Below are positions 16,130-24,671 of a stretch of 45,959 bases of DNA, piece by piece (within the stretch, counting starts at the first letter, position 1; each line of letters starts with the position of its first letter). Position numbers and translations under genes: made by a program. The notes under the pieces were generated by a model that was not told the DNA's origin, made no database searches, and worked only from the letters and a program-made list of their open reading frames with translations. This DNA comes from Desulfocapsaceae bacterium (GTDB lineage Bacteria; Desulfobacterota; Desulfobulbia; Desulfobulbales; Desulfocapsaceae): contig JAUSAB010000047.1 in assembly GCA_030653035.1 (NCBI GenBank), positions 1 through 45,959 on the forward strand. The letters are read 5' to 3'.

Positions 16130-17113
16130 ATGCCAAGACAAGCCCGAATAGATATTCCCGGCCTCCTTCAACATGTCATTGTCCGTGGGATTGAAAGAGG
16201 GAAAATATTTCTCGATGATACCGACAGAGACCGGTTTCTCGTACGATTATCCACTTTGTTGACAGAAACCGATACCGACTGTTTTGCCTGGGCGTTGATT
16301 CCAAATCACTTTCATTTGCTGCTACGGTCTAATAGAATTGAGCTAAAGCAGTTTATGAGGCGCCTGCTTACCGGGCATGCCATAACGTTCAATATTCGTC
16401 ATAAACGTTCAGGCCATGTCTTCCAGAATCGCTACAAATCCATTGTCTGCGAAAAAGACACCTATCTCATGGAACTGGTGCGTTACATCCATCTCAATCC
16501 CCTCCGCGCCAAGCTTGTTACAGACCTTTCCGCCTTGAATAAATATCCCTGGTCTGGCCATTCGGTGTTAATGGGAGTGCACGATAGGCCCGGACAGATT
16601 GTCGAGGAAATTCTATTGCATTTTGGTGATACTGTCGGAAAAGCACGTAATGGGTATTTTGCATTTATGCAGGACGGAACCCTCCAGGGGAGAAGAGACG
16701 ACTTGGTTGGCGGCGGTCTGAGAAGAAGTAGGGGGATGCAGATCGAACAGCACGATGATATGACGATATCAGACGAGCGGGTATTAGGAAGCGGGGATTT
16801 TGTTGAAGGTCTGAGACGTGAAGAAGCCTTGCAGCAGGTAATGATAACCGGCATGCAACTGCCGGAACTGGCCTGCCGGGTTGAACAATATTTTGGTTGT
16901 GAGAAGAGCAGTATAAAGCGGCGCAGTAAAGACAAAGCAGTGATGACAGCCCGTGATGTTTATTGTTATCTGGCAGTGCGGGTCTTGCGGTATAGCGGAA
17001 CAGAAGTGGGGAAAATACTGAATATTCAACGTTCAGCAGTAAGTCATGCCGTCCGGCGTGGTGAAGGAATCGTTGATAGCATTGAGAATATGAATGAAAA
17101 GATATTAACATAA
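16130..17113 (+). CDS. REP-associated tyrosine transposase (RAYT), Y1_Tnp family
   Basis: A 327-residue single-strand DNA transposase-like enzyme of the IS200/IS605-related RAYT group. The start MPRQARIDIPGLLQHVIVRG is typical. The HUH motif is visible in LIPNHFHLLL (about residues 62-71), and the catalytic Tyr is likely in YIHLNPLRA. An added C-terminal DnaA-like helix-turn-helix (ARDVYCYLAVR through RSAVSHAVRRGEG) occurs in one RAYT subgroup. It is flanked by inverted copies of a 24-bp repeat, so the gene plus repeats form a unit of about 1.2 kb inserted between the dgcZ-like and mrr genes. The start at 16130 is favoured by family alignment. Confidence 0.9.
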   Translation: MPRQARIDIPGLLQHVIVRGIERGKIFLDDTDRDRFLVRLSTLLTETDTDCFAWALIPNHFHLLLRSNRIELKQFMRRLLTGHAITFNIRHKRSGHVFQNRYKSIVCEKDTYLMELVRYIHLNPLRAKLVTDLSALNKYPWSGHSVLMGVHDRPGQIVEEILLHFGDTVGKARNGYFAFMQDGTLQGRRDDLVGGGLRRSRGMQIEQHDDMTISDERVLGSGDFVEGLRREEALQQVMITGMQLPELACRVEQYFGCEKSSIKRRSKDKAVMTARDVYCYLAVRVLRYSGTEVGKILNIQRSAVSHAVRRGEGIVDSIENMNEKILT

Positions 17114-17114
17114 A

Positions 17115-17240
17115 CATATTCAACAATTAAACAACGTCCCCGATTTCGCACGTCCCCGATTTCGCATATTCAACAATTAAACAACGTCCCCGATTTCGCA
17201 TATAAACATATTCAACAATTAAACAACGTCCCGGATTTCG
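17115..17240 (+). repeat. Tandem right-end repeats of the first RAYT element
   Basis: Three full copies of a 34-40 bp unit (ATTCAACAATTAAACAACGT followed by CCCCGATTTCGCA) begin at about 17117, 17167 and 17208, with an extra half copy at 17151-17166. They are inverted relative to the left repeat at 16077-16100. The last copy has CCCGGATTTCG. Confidence 0.9.
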
Positions 17241-17336
17241 TCGCGAGGTGGTCTGCTGCTTTCTTCGAGCGTAGTTTGTTGGCGCAGTCGGCTGATTTTT
17301 GGCGTTGTGCTGGTATAAAAATATGGAGGTATCAAG

Positions 17337-18224
17337 TTGGCTGACACAAGATTTGCACATTATATCAATCCTGTGATTGAAGCAATTAACGTCTTGGGTG
17401 GGTCTGCTCGTCCTCAAGAAGTATATAAACAAATTGCCAGTACTTTGAATCTTCCCGATAACGTACTGAATGAAGAAAAGAAAAGTGGAGGCTCAAAATT
17501 TGAAAATCAAGTTGCTTGGGCAAGATTCTATCTTGCGAAGGCAGACATTATTGATTCCTCTCGCCATGGGGTTTGGTCGCTTACTGACAAAGGCAGAAAA
17601 ATAACGAAATTAAACAACAATGAAGTACAAGAACTTATTAGAGAAGTACAAGCTCAATCTCTCCCCTCTTCTGGGGTAGCTCAGCCCTCCTCGACAGTAA
17701 TAGTAAGGAAAAAAACAACTCAAGACGAAGAAGAACAGACAGAAGAAGCACCGCCCTCTGAAGAATCAAATTACAGGGTTCAATTGTTAGATACAATCCT
17801 AGCCCTCCCACCTGACGGTTTTGAACGACTTTGCCAAAGACTTCTGAGGGAATCTGGGTTCCAAGAGGTCACAGTAACCGGCAGGAGTGGTGATGGAGGA
17901 ATAGATGGCATTGGAATTTTAAAAATTAATCCATTTGTCAGTTTTAAGGCATTATTCCAAAGCAAACGTTATTCTGGCTCTGTCAGTTCTCCCCAAATCA
18001 GAGACTTTCGGGGTGCAATGATGGGAAGGGCTGACAAAGGAATTATTATAACCACAGGAACCTTCACGGCAGATGCAAAACGTGAAGCCGTCCGAGATGG
18101 TGTGCCGCCAATTGAACTTGTGGATGGAGAAATGTTACTCAATATGTTTGAGCAATTAGAACTTGGTTTGAAATCAAGAACTACCTACGACCTCGACCTG
18201 AGTTTTTTTAATGATTTTAAATAA
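17337..18224 (+). CDS. mrr: Mrr-type (type IV) restriction endonuclease
   Basis: A 295-residue protein with an Mrr N-terminal winged-helix domain (about 8-88, with WARFYLAKADIID and GVWSLTDKGRK), an acidic linker (about 110-145) and a C-terminal PD-(D/E)xK Mrr catalytic domain (FERLCQRLLRESGF, GDGGIDG, then QSKRY as the QxK motif). Mrr enzymes cut modified DNA, so this is a defence gene. The start is TTG, preceded by GGAGGT at good spacing. It is AT-rich, downstream of the RAYT unit, and followed by an attC-like site, in keeping with an integron cassette. Confidence 0.9.
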   Translation: MADTRFAHYINPVIEAINVLGGSARPQEVYKQIASTLNLPDNVLNEEKKSGGSKFENQVAWARFYLAKADIIDSSRHGVWSLTDKGRKITKLNNNEVQELIREVQAQSLPSSGVAQPSSTVIVRKKTTQDEEEQTEEAPPSEESNYRVQLLDTILALPPDGFERLCQRLLRESGFQEVTVTGRSGDGGIDGIGILKINPFVSFKALFQSKRYSGSVSSPQIRDFRGAMMGRADKGIIITTGTFTADAKREAVRDGVPPIELVDGEMLLNMFEQLELGLKSRTTYDLDLSFFNDFK

Positions 18225-18236
18225 ATAATATCGCAC

Positions 18237-18320
18237 AACAAGTCAGTAAAGCGGACGGCGGGGAAAATGGCGATTTTCAAGGCAAGGTTAGTGGCCGCCG
18301 CCGCTTACCCATAAGTTATC
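18237..18320 (+). other. attC-like site (I)
   Basis: AACAAGTCAGTAAAGCGG opens the site 12 bp after the mrr stop. GTAAAGCGG pairs with CCGCTTAC with one bulged A, CGGCGG pairs with CCGCCG, and AAGTTAT closes. Strong stem with extrahelical bases, in the expected cassette-end position. Confidence 0.62.
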
Positions 18321-18338
18321 GTTTAAACAAATTAAATA

Positions 18339-19253
18339 ATGGCCATGCAACAATTTATTGCGATAGTGTTCTGCCTTTCCTTCCTGTTCGGTTGCGAAAA
18401 TATCGACGTTATAACAGCGACAGATGCGGGATTTGATGCTGTAAAGGCAGTAACTTTATCTGACCGGGATGTTCAGGAGATAGCAATACATTCAGCGCAA
18501 TATTCAGATAAAAAACATACTCTAGCTCCTCCTGACAGCAAATATGCTAAACGCCTGAGTGGGTTGGTAGGGCAAGAATTTCAGGATGGCAATCTGAAAT
18601 TCAATTATGCTGTTTACGTATCCTCAGAGGTCAATGCTTTTGCGATGGCTAACGGCACTATTAGAGTATACAGCGGTCTTATGGATATGCTGGATGATGG
18701 CGAGCTGCGTTTTGTTATCGGGCATGAAATGGGGCATGTAATAAAAAAACATATCCGTAAAAAAATACAGCTTGCCTATGCAGCCAGTGCTGTCAGGAAA
18801 GGGCTCGCTTCTCAGAACAACGCGGCAGGGGATATAGCACGGTCACTATTTGGAGGACTCGCTGAGACCTTGATGAACGCTCAATTCTCACAGCTTGAGG
18901 AAAAAGAGGCTGACGACTATGGATTGGCGTTTCTGAAAAGGGAAAAGTATGAACCAGATGATGCCGTGTCTGCGTTAAAGAAGATTGCAAAGCTGGCTCA
19001 AGGACATTCTTTTTTGTCAAGTCACCCCGACCCGGACAAGAGGGCGGAAAGATTACTGGCCCAACTGGAAGGTAGGTCATTGTCTATAGAGGAAAATAAA
19101 CAGGGCATCATCGCCGGGTTCATGGCATTTATAGCGGATGGATTGTCCTTCCTCTATAACCAACTGAGCAGGCTGTTTACGACGCTAAACGGATTAGTAT
19201 GTTGTATATTCAGCGTGTCTTGTCAGGAAGATGCCGGATATACTCCTATTTAG
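18339..19253 (+). CDS. M48-family metalloprotease, lipoprotein
   Basis: A 304-residue protein with a lipoprotein signal (LSFLFGC, lipidated Cys19), so periplasmic and membrane-anchored. The zinc site HEMGH is at 129-133 and the third ligand is in QLEEKEADDYG. This is the YcaL/LoiP/BepA-like part of M48, which degrades misfolded outer-membrane proteins. The C-terminal ~60 residues are hydrophobic and unlike the family. It follows attC-like site I by ~18 bp. Its last ~58 bp lie in a direct repeat whose second copy is at 24.4 kb, so the tail may have been replaced by recombination. Confidence 0.85.
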   Translation: MAMQQFIAIVFCLSFLFGCENIDVITATDAGFDAVKAVTLSDRDVQEIAIHSAQYSDKKHTLAPPDSKYAKRLSGLVGQEFQDGNLKFNYAVYVSSEVNAFAMANGTIRVYSGLMDMLDDGELRFVIGHEMGHVIKKHIRKKIQLAYAASAVRKGLASQNNAAGDIARSLFGGLAETLMNAQFSQLEEKEADDYGLAFLKREKYEPDDAVSALKKIAKLAQGHSFLSSHPDPDKRAERLLAQLEGRSLSIEENKQGIIAGFMAFIADGLSFLYNQLSRLFTTLNGLVCCIFSVSCQEDAGYTPI

Positions 19254-19431
19254 CGTTATCCGGGTTAATCAACCAAAACCGGCAATGAGTTTAAACGTGC
19301 TGCATTCATTCATATGGTAAGTGTCCCAACATTATTGCCGGATTTTGAATCGTCATGCACCCCCGGAAGGTATAGCTTTCAGGGGACGCGCTGCTGCTGC
19401 TCATCCTTGGCCAGGCCGTGTTGCTGCATCA
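19196..19431 (+). repeat. Direct repeat, copy 1 (about 236 bp)
   Basis: Covers the end of the M48 gene and the following ~180 bp, including TTTAGCGTTATCCGGGTTAA and the CACCCCCGGAAGGTATAGC string. A near-identical copy is at 24417-24671. This copy lacks about 20 bases after GCTTTCAGGG that copy 2 has, so the membrane-protein ORF that runs through copy 2 is destroyed here. Confidence 0.92.
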
Positions 19432-19610
19432 GAATTTTCGCTGGGGTCGTCGCTGGGGTCACGTCGCTGGGGTCAGGCTTCGAAGATGTCAAGTCTGTTT
19501 CTTTGTCTATGCTTTCAAAGAAATAAGTCGGTGGGCTGGCTCCGATTCCACATGCATAAAATCAAGAATGAGCAAAGTTTGCCTTTTTGCTTAAATTGTT
19601 AACATTGCCC
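19432..19610. other. Intergenic, nothing recognised
   Basis: Between the direct repeat and the decayed UlaG-like copy. It includes a short CTGGGGTCG duplication at 19440-19475. No gene with a ribosome binding site is seen. Confidence 0.5.
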
Positions 19611-20077
19611 ATAGAGTGTTCGGTCGATTGATATTGTGGTGGTGTTTCCCCCGGTCTGCGCCGATGGGTGGAGGGAGGCATGGTCATGAACATGAAGAAT
19701 GGCGAGCACCCGGACGGTGCTGGGAGTGGAGGCCATTCCTGCCTATAATCTCGTGCATAAGCGGGACAACGGCCAACCTTTTCATCTAAAAGGTGTTGGA
19801 AACGGCTATGTGCCGACCTTTGGCGACACTCGCATATGTGTGGCGGGCGATACCGGAAATATGTCGGAAATGAAGGTACTGCAAAACCTCAACTGTGCCT
19901 TTCTGCCAATAAACCTGCCCTATACGATGACGTCGGAGATAGTGGACAATACGGCAAAGGCGAACAAACCCAAAATTCTCTCCCCCCTATCAATGCGGCG
20001 AGGATGATCCGACGAGACTCACGGAACTGCTAAAAAATACGCCCAAAATTGAGGTGCGTATCCGTCAGCTGCAATAA
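19611..20077 (+). pseudogene. Decayed copy of the UlaG-like hydrolase gene
   Basis: Aligns with the last two thirds of the gene at 9867-10607 (IPAYNLVHKRDNGQPFH is identical in both). The first third, with the metal-binding HxHxDH motif, is missing, and there are frameshifts, for example at 19980-20000 where the YPYHYGD motif is broken. The part left open (19699-20007) cannot encode an active enzyme. Confidence 0.9.
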
Positions 20078-20367
20078 ATCCATCCCTGTCGCGTAAAGTT
20101 CATTAATCAATGGTATCTGATTACTTTCACTTTCAGGCGGCAGGAGTTGGCTGTATGGATAAATGGAAATGATCTTGACTTTGGATTCGCAAAAAAGTGA
20201 TAATTCAATACCTAACCTAGTATTTCCCTCTGTATTTTCCAGCTGTGAGGTACGCCGTGGTAGCAGACTGACCTCTGAGGTGTTATATCAGTTTATAAGG
20301 AATTTAGAAATTTCAATAAATGCGCTTAAACCTTGTAATCATCGCAGTTTCATTGAGATAATGACTC
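20078..20367. repeat. Duplicated flank, then unassigned sequence
   Basis: To about 20182 this repeats the flank found after the intact UlaG-like gene (CGCGTAAAGT, GGAGTTGGC, TATGGATAA). The rest, up to the L,D-transpeptidase start, is AT-rich with no supported gene and should hold that gene's promoter. Confidence 0.7.
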
Positions 20368-21309
20368 ATGTTTAGTGATAAAAAAGTTTTGAAGCGAACA
20401 CGAATATTGTTTTTAGAAGCGGTGGCCTTTATTGGGATATTGCTTTGTCCTTATTCTTCATGGGCCTTGAGATGCTTCACCTTGTCGCCTGACACGACCT
20501 TATACGGGACTCCGCGTTGGGTGGAAGCGAATGAAGAGGACACGCTCCTCGATATCGCACGTGACCTTGGTCTTGGATATAATCAGATTATTGCTGCAAA
20601 CCCGGTCCTCGACCCATGGGTCCCAGTCAAAGGCAACCTTGTACTGGTCCCATTGGCCGTTGTGCTCCCTCAGGAACGCATAAGCTCCGGCATAGTCGTA
20701 AATCTGGCGGAGATGCGGCTTTACTACTTCTTCTCCAATGGCGGACACGACTATTTTATTACCGCCCCCATCGGCATCGGCACAGAGGGTTTTCTCACGA
20801 AACTGGGCAGCTATAAAATAAAAAGCAAGACCGCCAACCCAACCTGGGTTGTGCCGGAATCAATCAGGAAAGCAGAGCCTGACCTCCCGGCCGAGGTGCC
20901 GCCTGGACCGGACAACCCGCTTGGCGACTATGCCTTCCGCCTTTCTGAGTTGCAATATGCAATCCATGGGACTAACAAACCATGGGGTATTGGCCGAAGG
21001 GTGAGTCATGGCTGTATCCGCATGTACCCTGAAGACGTGGCAGAGCTATATCCAATGATAGCTGTGGGGACGACAGTCCATGTAATCTATGAACCGATCA
21101 AGGTCGGATGGAGAGAGGGACAGTGCTGGGTACAGATATTTGATGACTTTGACAACCGAATCGGTAATCCCGTTTGGAATGTTATGGAAGAGCTCTTTAA
21201 CTATGAAACAGCCACAGGACCTCTGGAAGTCGATTTCTCAGCCCTTGTCAGGGCCTTGAAGGATAAAACCGGGGTTCCTGTGGCTGTCGCGCGTCCCAAA
21301 AAGCCATAA
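20368..21309 (+). CDS. L,D-transpeptidase (ErfK/YbiS type) with LysM-like region
   Basis: A 313-residue secreted enzyme. After an N-terminal hydrophobic signal (ending YSSWA) comes a LysM-like peptidoglycan-binding segment (about 50-95) and then the YkuD catalytic domain with the intact active site HGTNKPWGIGRRVSHGCIRM (catalytic Cys in SHGCIR). ErfK/YbiS-type enzymes link outer-membrane lipoprotein to, or cross-link, meso-diaminopimelate in peptidoglycan. It lies end-to-end with an OprI-like lipoprotein gene (10-bp gap, opposite strand), a likely substrate. Confidence 0.92.
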   Translation: MFSDKKVLKRTRILFLEAVAFIGILLCPYSSWALRCFTLSPDTTLYGTPRWVEANEEDTLLDIARDLGLGYNQIIAANPVLDPWVPVKGNLVLVPLAVVLPQERISSGIVVNLAEMRLYYFFSNGGHDYFITAPIGIGTEGFLTKLGSYKIKSKTANPTWVVPESIRKAEPDLPAEVPPGPDNPLGDYAFRLSELQYAIHGTNKPWGIGRRVSHGCIRMYPEDVAELYPMIAVGTTVHVIYEPIKVGWREGQCWVQIFDDFDNRIGNPVWNVMEELFNYETATGPLEVDFSALVRALKDKTGVPVAVARPKKP

Positions 21310-21318
21310 GAATGATGG

Positions 21319-21687
21319 CTATTTTTTCAGGGATTTCTCGAAGATACGCTCGGTCTTTTGGGCTGCGGCCTCGGCACGTTCTGTGGCATTCGTCGCCTTT
21401 GCCGCAGCCATGTCGGCCCTGCTTGCAGCCTGCTCAGCGCTTAATGCTGCCTTTTCTAGGCGTGCGCCCATGTCTTCAAGTTTTTTGCCAATGGCCTCGA
21501 TCCGGGTACTGGCGGCCTCGGCTCTAGCGGCGGCGGTCTTGGCCTGTTCCGCCGACTGCTTTGAACTCTCCAGAAGAGCCCTGTCTTCTTTGCTGAAGGT
21601 TGCGCACCCCCCCAGCCCTGCAAGGTAGAGAAGAGCAACAAAAACAGACGTCGTGGACAGCGTTCGATTCATTGTGTACGTCAACAT
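21319..21687 (-). CDS. OprI/Lpp-like alanine-zipper outer-membrane lipoprotein
   Basis: A 122-residue lipoprotein. The signal peptide ends in a lipobox (LAGLGGC). The mature part is an Ala-rich heptad coiled coil and the C-terminus is RIFEKSLKK, close to the end of Pseudomonas OprI (MLEKASRK). The C-terminal lysine of Lpp/OprI proteins is joined to peptidoglycan by L,D-transpeptidases. AAAGGAGG precedes the ATG at 21687. It sits between two L,D-transpeptidase genes, converging on one and diverging from the other with a 39-bp gap. It is longer than Lpp or OprI, so a longer tether is expected. Confidence 0.85.
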   Translation of the reverse strand: MLTYTMNRTLSTTSVFVALLYLAGLGGCATFSKEDRALLESSKQSAEQAKTAAARAEAASTRIEAIGKKLEDMGARLEKAALSAEQAASRADMAAAKATNATERAEAAAQKTERIFEKSLKK

Positions 21688-21726
21688 TTTTTCCTCCTTT
21701 CAGGTAAAAGTTTAAAATCATAATTT

Positions 21727-22689
21727 ATGGTACCACCTCTCTCTTTAAAAATTCAAGGTATAATATTTTTTATCCTGATCTTATCAGCCGCAAATGCCAT
21801 GGTGGCAGAACTGCCGCTTTCGGCAAGACGGATCGTCATAGACAAGGCCATAAAGAATCTGGTCTTGTTTCAAGAAGGCAAGCAGGTGGCCGAATTCCCC
21901 GCTACGTTCGGGATTGACCCTGATTCAGACAAATACAAGGCATTTGATTGCGCAACCCCTGAAGGGCTTTATTTTATTACGGAAAAAAAGATCCACAACC
22001 GCTTTCACCGGCTCCTGGGCATCTCCTACCCAAATCTGGTGAATGCCGAGAAGGGGCTGGCAAAAGGCGTGCTCCCACTCATGGAATACAAGCGGATCTA
22101 TGAAGCCATCCAGGAATCGAGACGTCCGCCCGCTGATACCTGTATAGGGAGCGGCATCGCGATACATGGTGGCGGGGTATTCAGACCTTTCGACATGGCC
22201 AGGGAGCGAGACTGGACCGAGGGATGCATTGCACTCAACAACAAAGACATAGAAAAGGTCTTCAGTTTTAGCAGGACCGGAACCCCTGTCATCATATTCA
22301 ACAGCCGCAGAAATCTCTACGGCATCATCAGGCCCTTTACCCATGCAAAAGATAGTGACGACAAAGGGGTGCCAATCTGCCCGGACGGGGTCTGCACCTA
22401 TCAGGTCGAGATTCCGACCTCTTTGGGGCAAATGATGATAACCATCAAGGAAGGAAAAGACTATGGCAGGTCTCTGCAAGTCATGGTTTATAAAGTCGAA
22501 GCCCGGGAGAAACCGCTTCTGGTTCTTGACGACCATAATGCTGACGGTTATCTCTCTCTTATGGACAGCATTAGCGGTCCTATCGTTGAGAACACCTCCG
22601 ATGCAGCGTATGGAATGGTGAGAGAAGCATTGATTGCCGCCCTTTCCAGGGGCGACATATCAGATTTGGATGAAGGACGATCAAGATAA
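21727..22689 (+). CDS. L,D-transpeptidase (YkuD family)
   Basis: A 320-residue protein with an N-terminal hydrophobic signal (IIFFILILSAANAMVA). The YkuD domain lies at about 30-195 with the catalytic motif IAIHGGG..DWTEGCIALNN (Cys in TEGC). A C-terminal region of ~120 residues is not recognised. It includes DHNADGYLSLMDS, which looks like an EF-hand calcium-binding loop. It diverges from the OprI-like gene, so promoters for both must lie in or around the 39-bp gap. Expected to act in the periplasm on peptidoglycan or lipoprotein. Confidence 0.88.
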   Translation: MVPPLSLKIQGIIFFILILSAANAMVAELPLSARRIVIDKAIKNLVLFQEGKQVAEFPATFGIDPDSDKYKAFDCATPEGLYFITEKKIHNRFHRLLGISYPNLVNAEKGLAKGVLPLMEYKRIYEAIQESRRPPADTCIGSGIAIHGGGVFRPFDMARERDWTEGCIALNNKDIEKVFSFSRTGTPVIIFNSRRNLYGIIRPFTHAKDSDDKGVPICPDGVCTYQVEIPTSLGQMMITIKEGKDYGRSLQVMVYKVEAREKPLLVLDDHNADGYLSLMDSISGPIVENTSDAAYGMVREALIAALSRGDISDLDEGRSR

Positions 22690-22882
22690 CAAAGCAGAAA
22701 ATGTTGAAGCTCAGCTCACATCGGCGAGGCAAAAAGAATATACGATCCGTGATTTGAGAAGCCAGGTAAATACATAGGTACATTGGATGCCGGAAACACA
22801 TCACTACGTTTTATCCCTCTTTCCGAAAAATCAGAGAAACATATGAGGACACAAGACGAACAAACAGAGGAAATGGATAAGA

Positions 22883-24163
22883 ATGTCGAGCAAGCCGGTG
22901 CCGCGGACCTTTACGTTATGTTTGAAAAACAACCAATTTGTAATGAAGAATATGGAAAATATTACACCTGAAAATGAACTGAATTTTCGCTGGAAAAGGT
23001 ATCGGGGTTTCCTTCATAAATACCTTCCTCAAGCTGATGGCGCATTTGTATTTTCAAGACTCAATATATTCTATTTTACGGGTACGTTTGCCAATGGTGT
23101 ACTCTGGATTCCCAAAGAAGGCGAACCGCTATTATTTTGTCGGCGTGGTGCGGAAAGAGCGAAGATAGAAACCCCACTAAAAAACATTATCCCATTCAAT
23201 TCATACGGCGACATTGAACAAGCCTTTAACGTTTTGGGGATAAAAATCCCTTCTCATATAGCAGCAGAGATGAATGGATTATCTTGGTCACTCTCAAAAA
23301 GTCTCACCAAACATCTGCCTGATATGAAGTTTCTCCCTGGAGATAATCTCATTGCAATGACTCGTGCCAAAAAGTCAGAATGGGAATTAAAAATTTTAAG
23401 AGAAGCCGGCAAAAAACATAACAGGTGTTTAACCCAGCTATTGCCCTCCTTCCTCCATGAAGGCATCACTGAATTACAAATTGCTCATAAAATTTCTGAA
23501 ATATTTTACTCTGAAGGTCACCATGGCGTATTAAGAATGGACACATTTGGTGAAGAAGCATTTTTAGGACACATTGCTATTGGTGATAGCGCCAATTACC
23601 CCAGTGTTTTTAATGGTCCCGTGGGCCTTAGAGGTGCCCACCCCGCAGTACCTTTCATGGGATCAAATGAAGTCAAATGGGGTTTACACCAACCTCTTAC
23701 AATAGATAATGGGTTTACCCTTGCCGGTTATCATACCGATAAAACCCAAATATATTGGCTTGGGAACAAAAGCGGTATTCCTTTTTCTTTGAAAAATGCC
23801 CATGATTTCTGCGTTGAAATACAATCTGTAATTTCTGAGCAATTACGCCCAGGGGCAATACCAAGTCAATTATGGAACCAATGCGAAGCTATTATCGCTG
23901 AATCACCTTGGAAGGCCGGTTTTATGGGGCTTGGCAAAAATAAGGTGAATTTTGTTGGGCATGGTATTGGCCTTGCCATTGACGAATATCCAGTAATAGC
24001 GAAAGGCTTTGATTTGCCACTAGAAGCAGGGATGGTCCTTGCGATTGAACCCAAAATAGGAATCCCTGACATCGGAATGGTTGGAACGGAAAACACTTTT
24101 GAGGTAACACCTCAAGGTGGACAATCGATAACAGGAAGTAATTACGAAATAATAACTGTCTAG
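22883..24163 (+). CDS. M24-family Xaa-Pro peptidase-like protein
   Basis: A protein of up to 426 residues with a creatinase-like N-terminal domain and an M24 'pita-bread' C-terminal domain. The metal ligands are in part recognisable: the first Asp in TIDNGFTLAGYHTDKTQ, His in NFVGHGIGLAIDEYP, Glu in LAIEPKIG and Glu in VGTENTFEV. It may cleave N-terminal X-Pro dipeptides. No signal peptide. The start is uncertain: 22883 follows GAGG, while ATG at 22943 would start close to the conserved domain. AT-rich compared with its neighbours and without an operon partner. Confidence 0.85.
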   Translation: MSSKPVPRTFTLCLKNNQFVMKNMENITPENELNFRWKRYRGFLHKYLPQADGAFVFSRLNIFYFTGTFANGVLWIPKEGEPLLFCRRGAERAKIETPLKNIIPFNSYGDIEQAFNVLGIKIPSHIAAEMNGLSWSLSKSLTKHLPDMKFLPGDNLIAMTRAKKSEWELKILREAGKKHNRCLTQLLPSFLHEGITELQIAHKISEIFYSEGHHGVLRMDTFGEEAFLGHIAIGDSANYPSVFNGPVGLRGAHPAVPFMGSNEVKWGLHQPLTIDNGFTLAGYHTDKTQIYWLGNKSGIPFSLKNAHDFCVEIQSVISEQLRPGAIPSQLWNQCEAIIAESPWKAGFMGLGKNKVNFVGHGIGLAIDEYPVIAKGFDLPLEAGMVLAIEPKIGIPDIGMVGTENTFEVTPQGGQSITGSNYEIITV

Positions 24164-24416
24164 CCTGTGAAGAGTATCATCGGGTAGCCAGGGGCGCCCT
24201 CAACCCCGACACCACCTTGCATGCGGGGCTATTCCCAAGGGCACTTCCGCTTGGCGCACACCAGGCGGTCCCCAGAGATTGGTTGGGCGTAGCGGGGTAA
24301 TGAATCTTGATCCGCAGATTTTTTGAATTTTTGCCGAAGAAAAAGTCAAGGTGTCTCCTGTCAATTATCCCAATTCCAGAAGTCAACATAGCTATATTAC
24401 AGATGAATAAATTATG
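24164..24416. other. Intergenic, unidentified
   Basis: A GC-rich block at 24180-24300 (on the reverse strand GGTGGTGTCGGGG, then GGGACCGCCTGG) followed by AT-rich DNA. The style is that of a mobile-element end, but I cannot name one. No supported ORF. Confidence 0.4.
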
Positions 24417-24671
24417 AGTATGTCGTATATTACAGCGTGTCTTGTCAGGAAGATGCCGGATATAATCCTATTTAGCGTTATCCGGGTTAATCAACCGAAA
24501 CCGGCAATGAGTTTAAACGTGCTGCATTCATTCATATGGTAAGTGTCCCAACATCATTGCCGGATTTTGAATCGTCATGCACCCCCGGAAGGTATAGCTT
24601 TCAGGGTGGGCGCTGGCGTTCCGTCTGTCTGGTGCTGCTGCTCATCCTTGGTCAGGCCGTGTTGCTGCATC
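24417..24671 (+). repeat. Direct repeat, copy 2 (about 255 bp)
   Basis: Near-identical to 19196-19431, including the last ~55 bp of the M48 protease gene without the rest of that gene. It keeps the ~20 bases absent from copy 1 and runs into the small membrane-protein ORF at 24536. Confidence 0.92.

Noticed and set aside
17115-17240. CRISPR array
   Set aside because: The repeats are few, nearly adjacent with no unique spacers, and match the inverted repeat on the other side of the RAYT gene.
19314-19602. Two forward frames in the direct-repeat copy 1
   Set aside because: They are the broken counterpart of the ORF at 24536, lacking ~20 bases, and have no independent content.
24177-24389. Reverse 70-codon frame after the M24 gene
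   Set aside because: No ribosome binding site or domain. The block may be a mobile-element end, but I cannot identify it.
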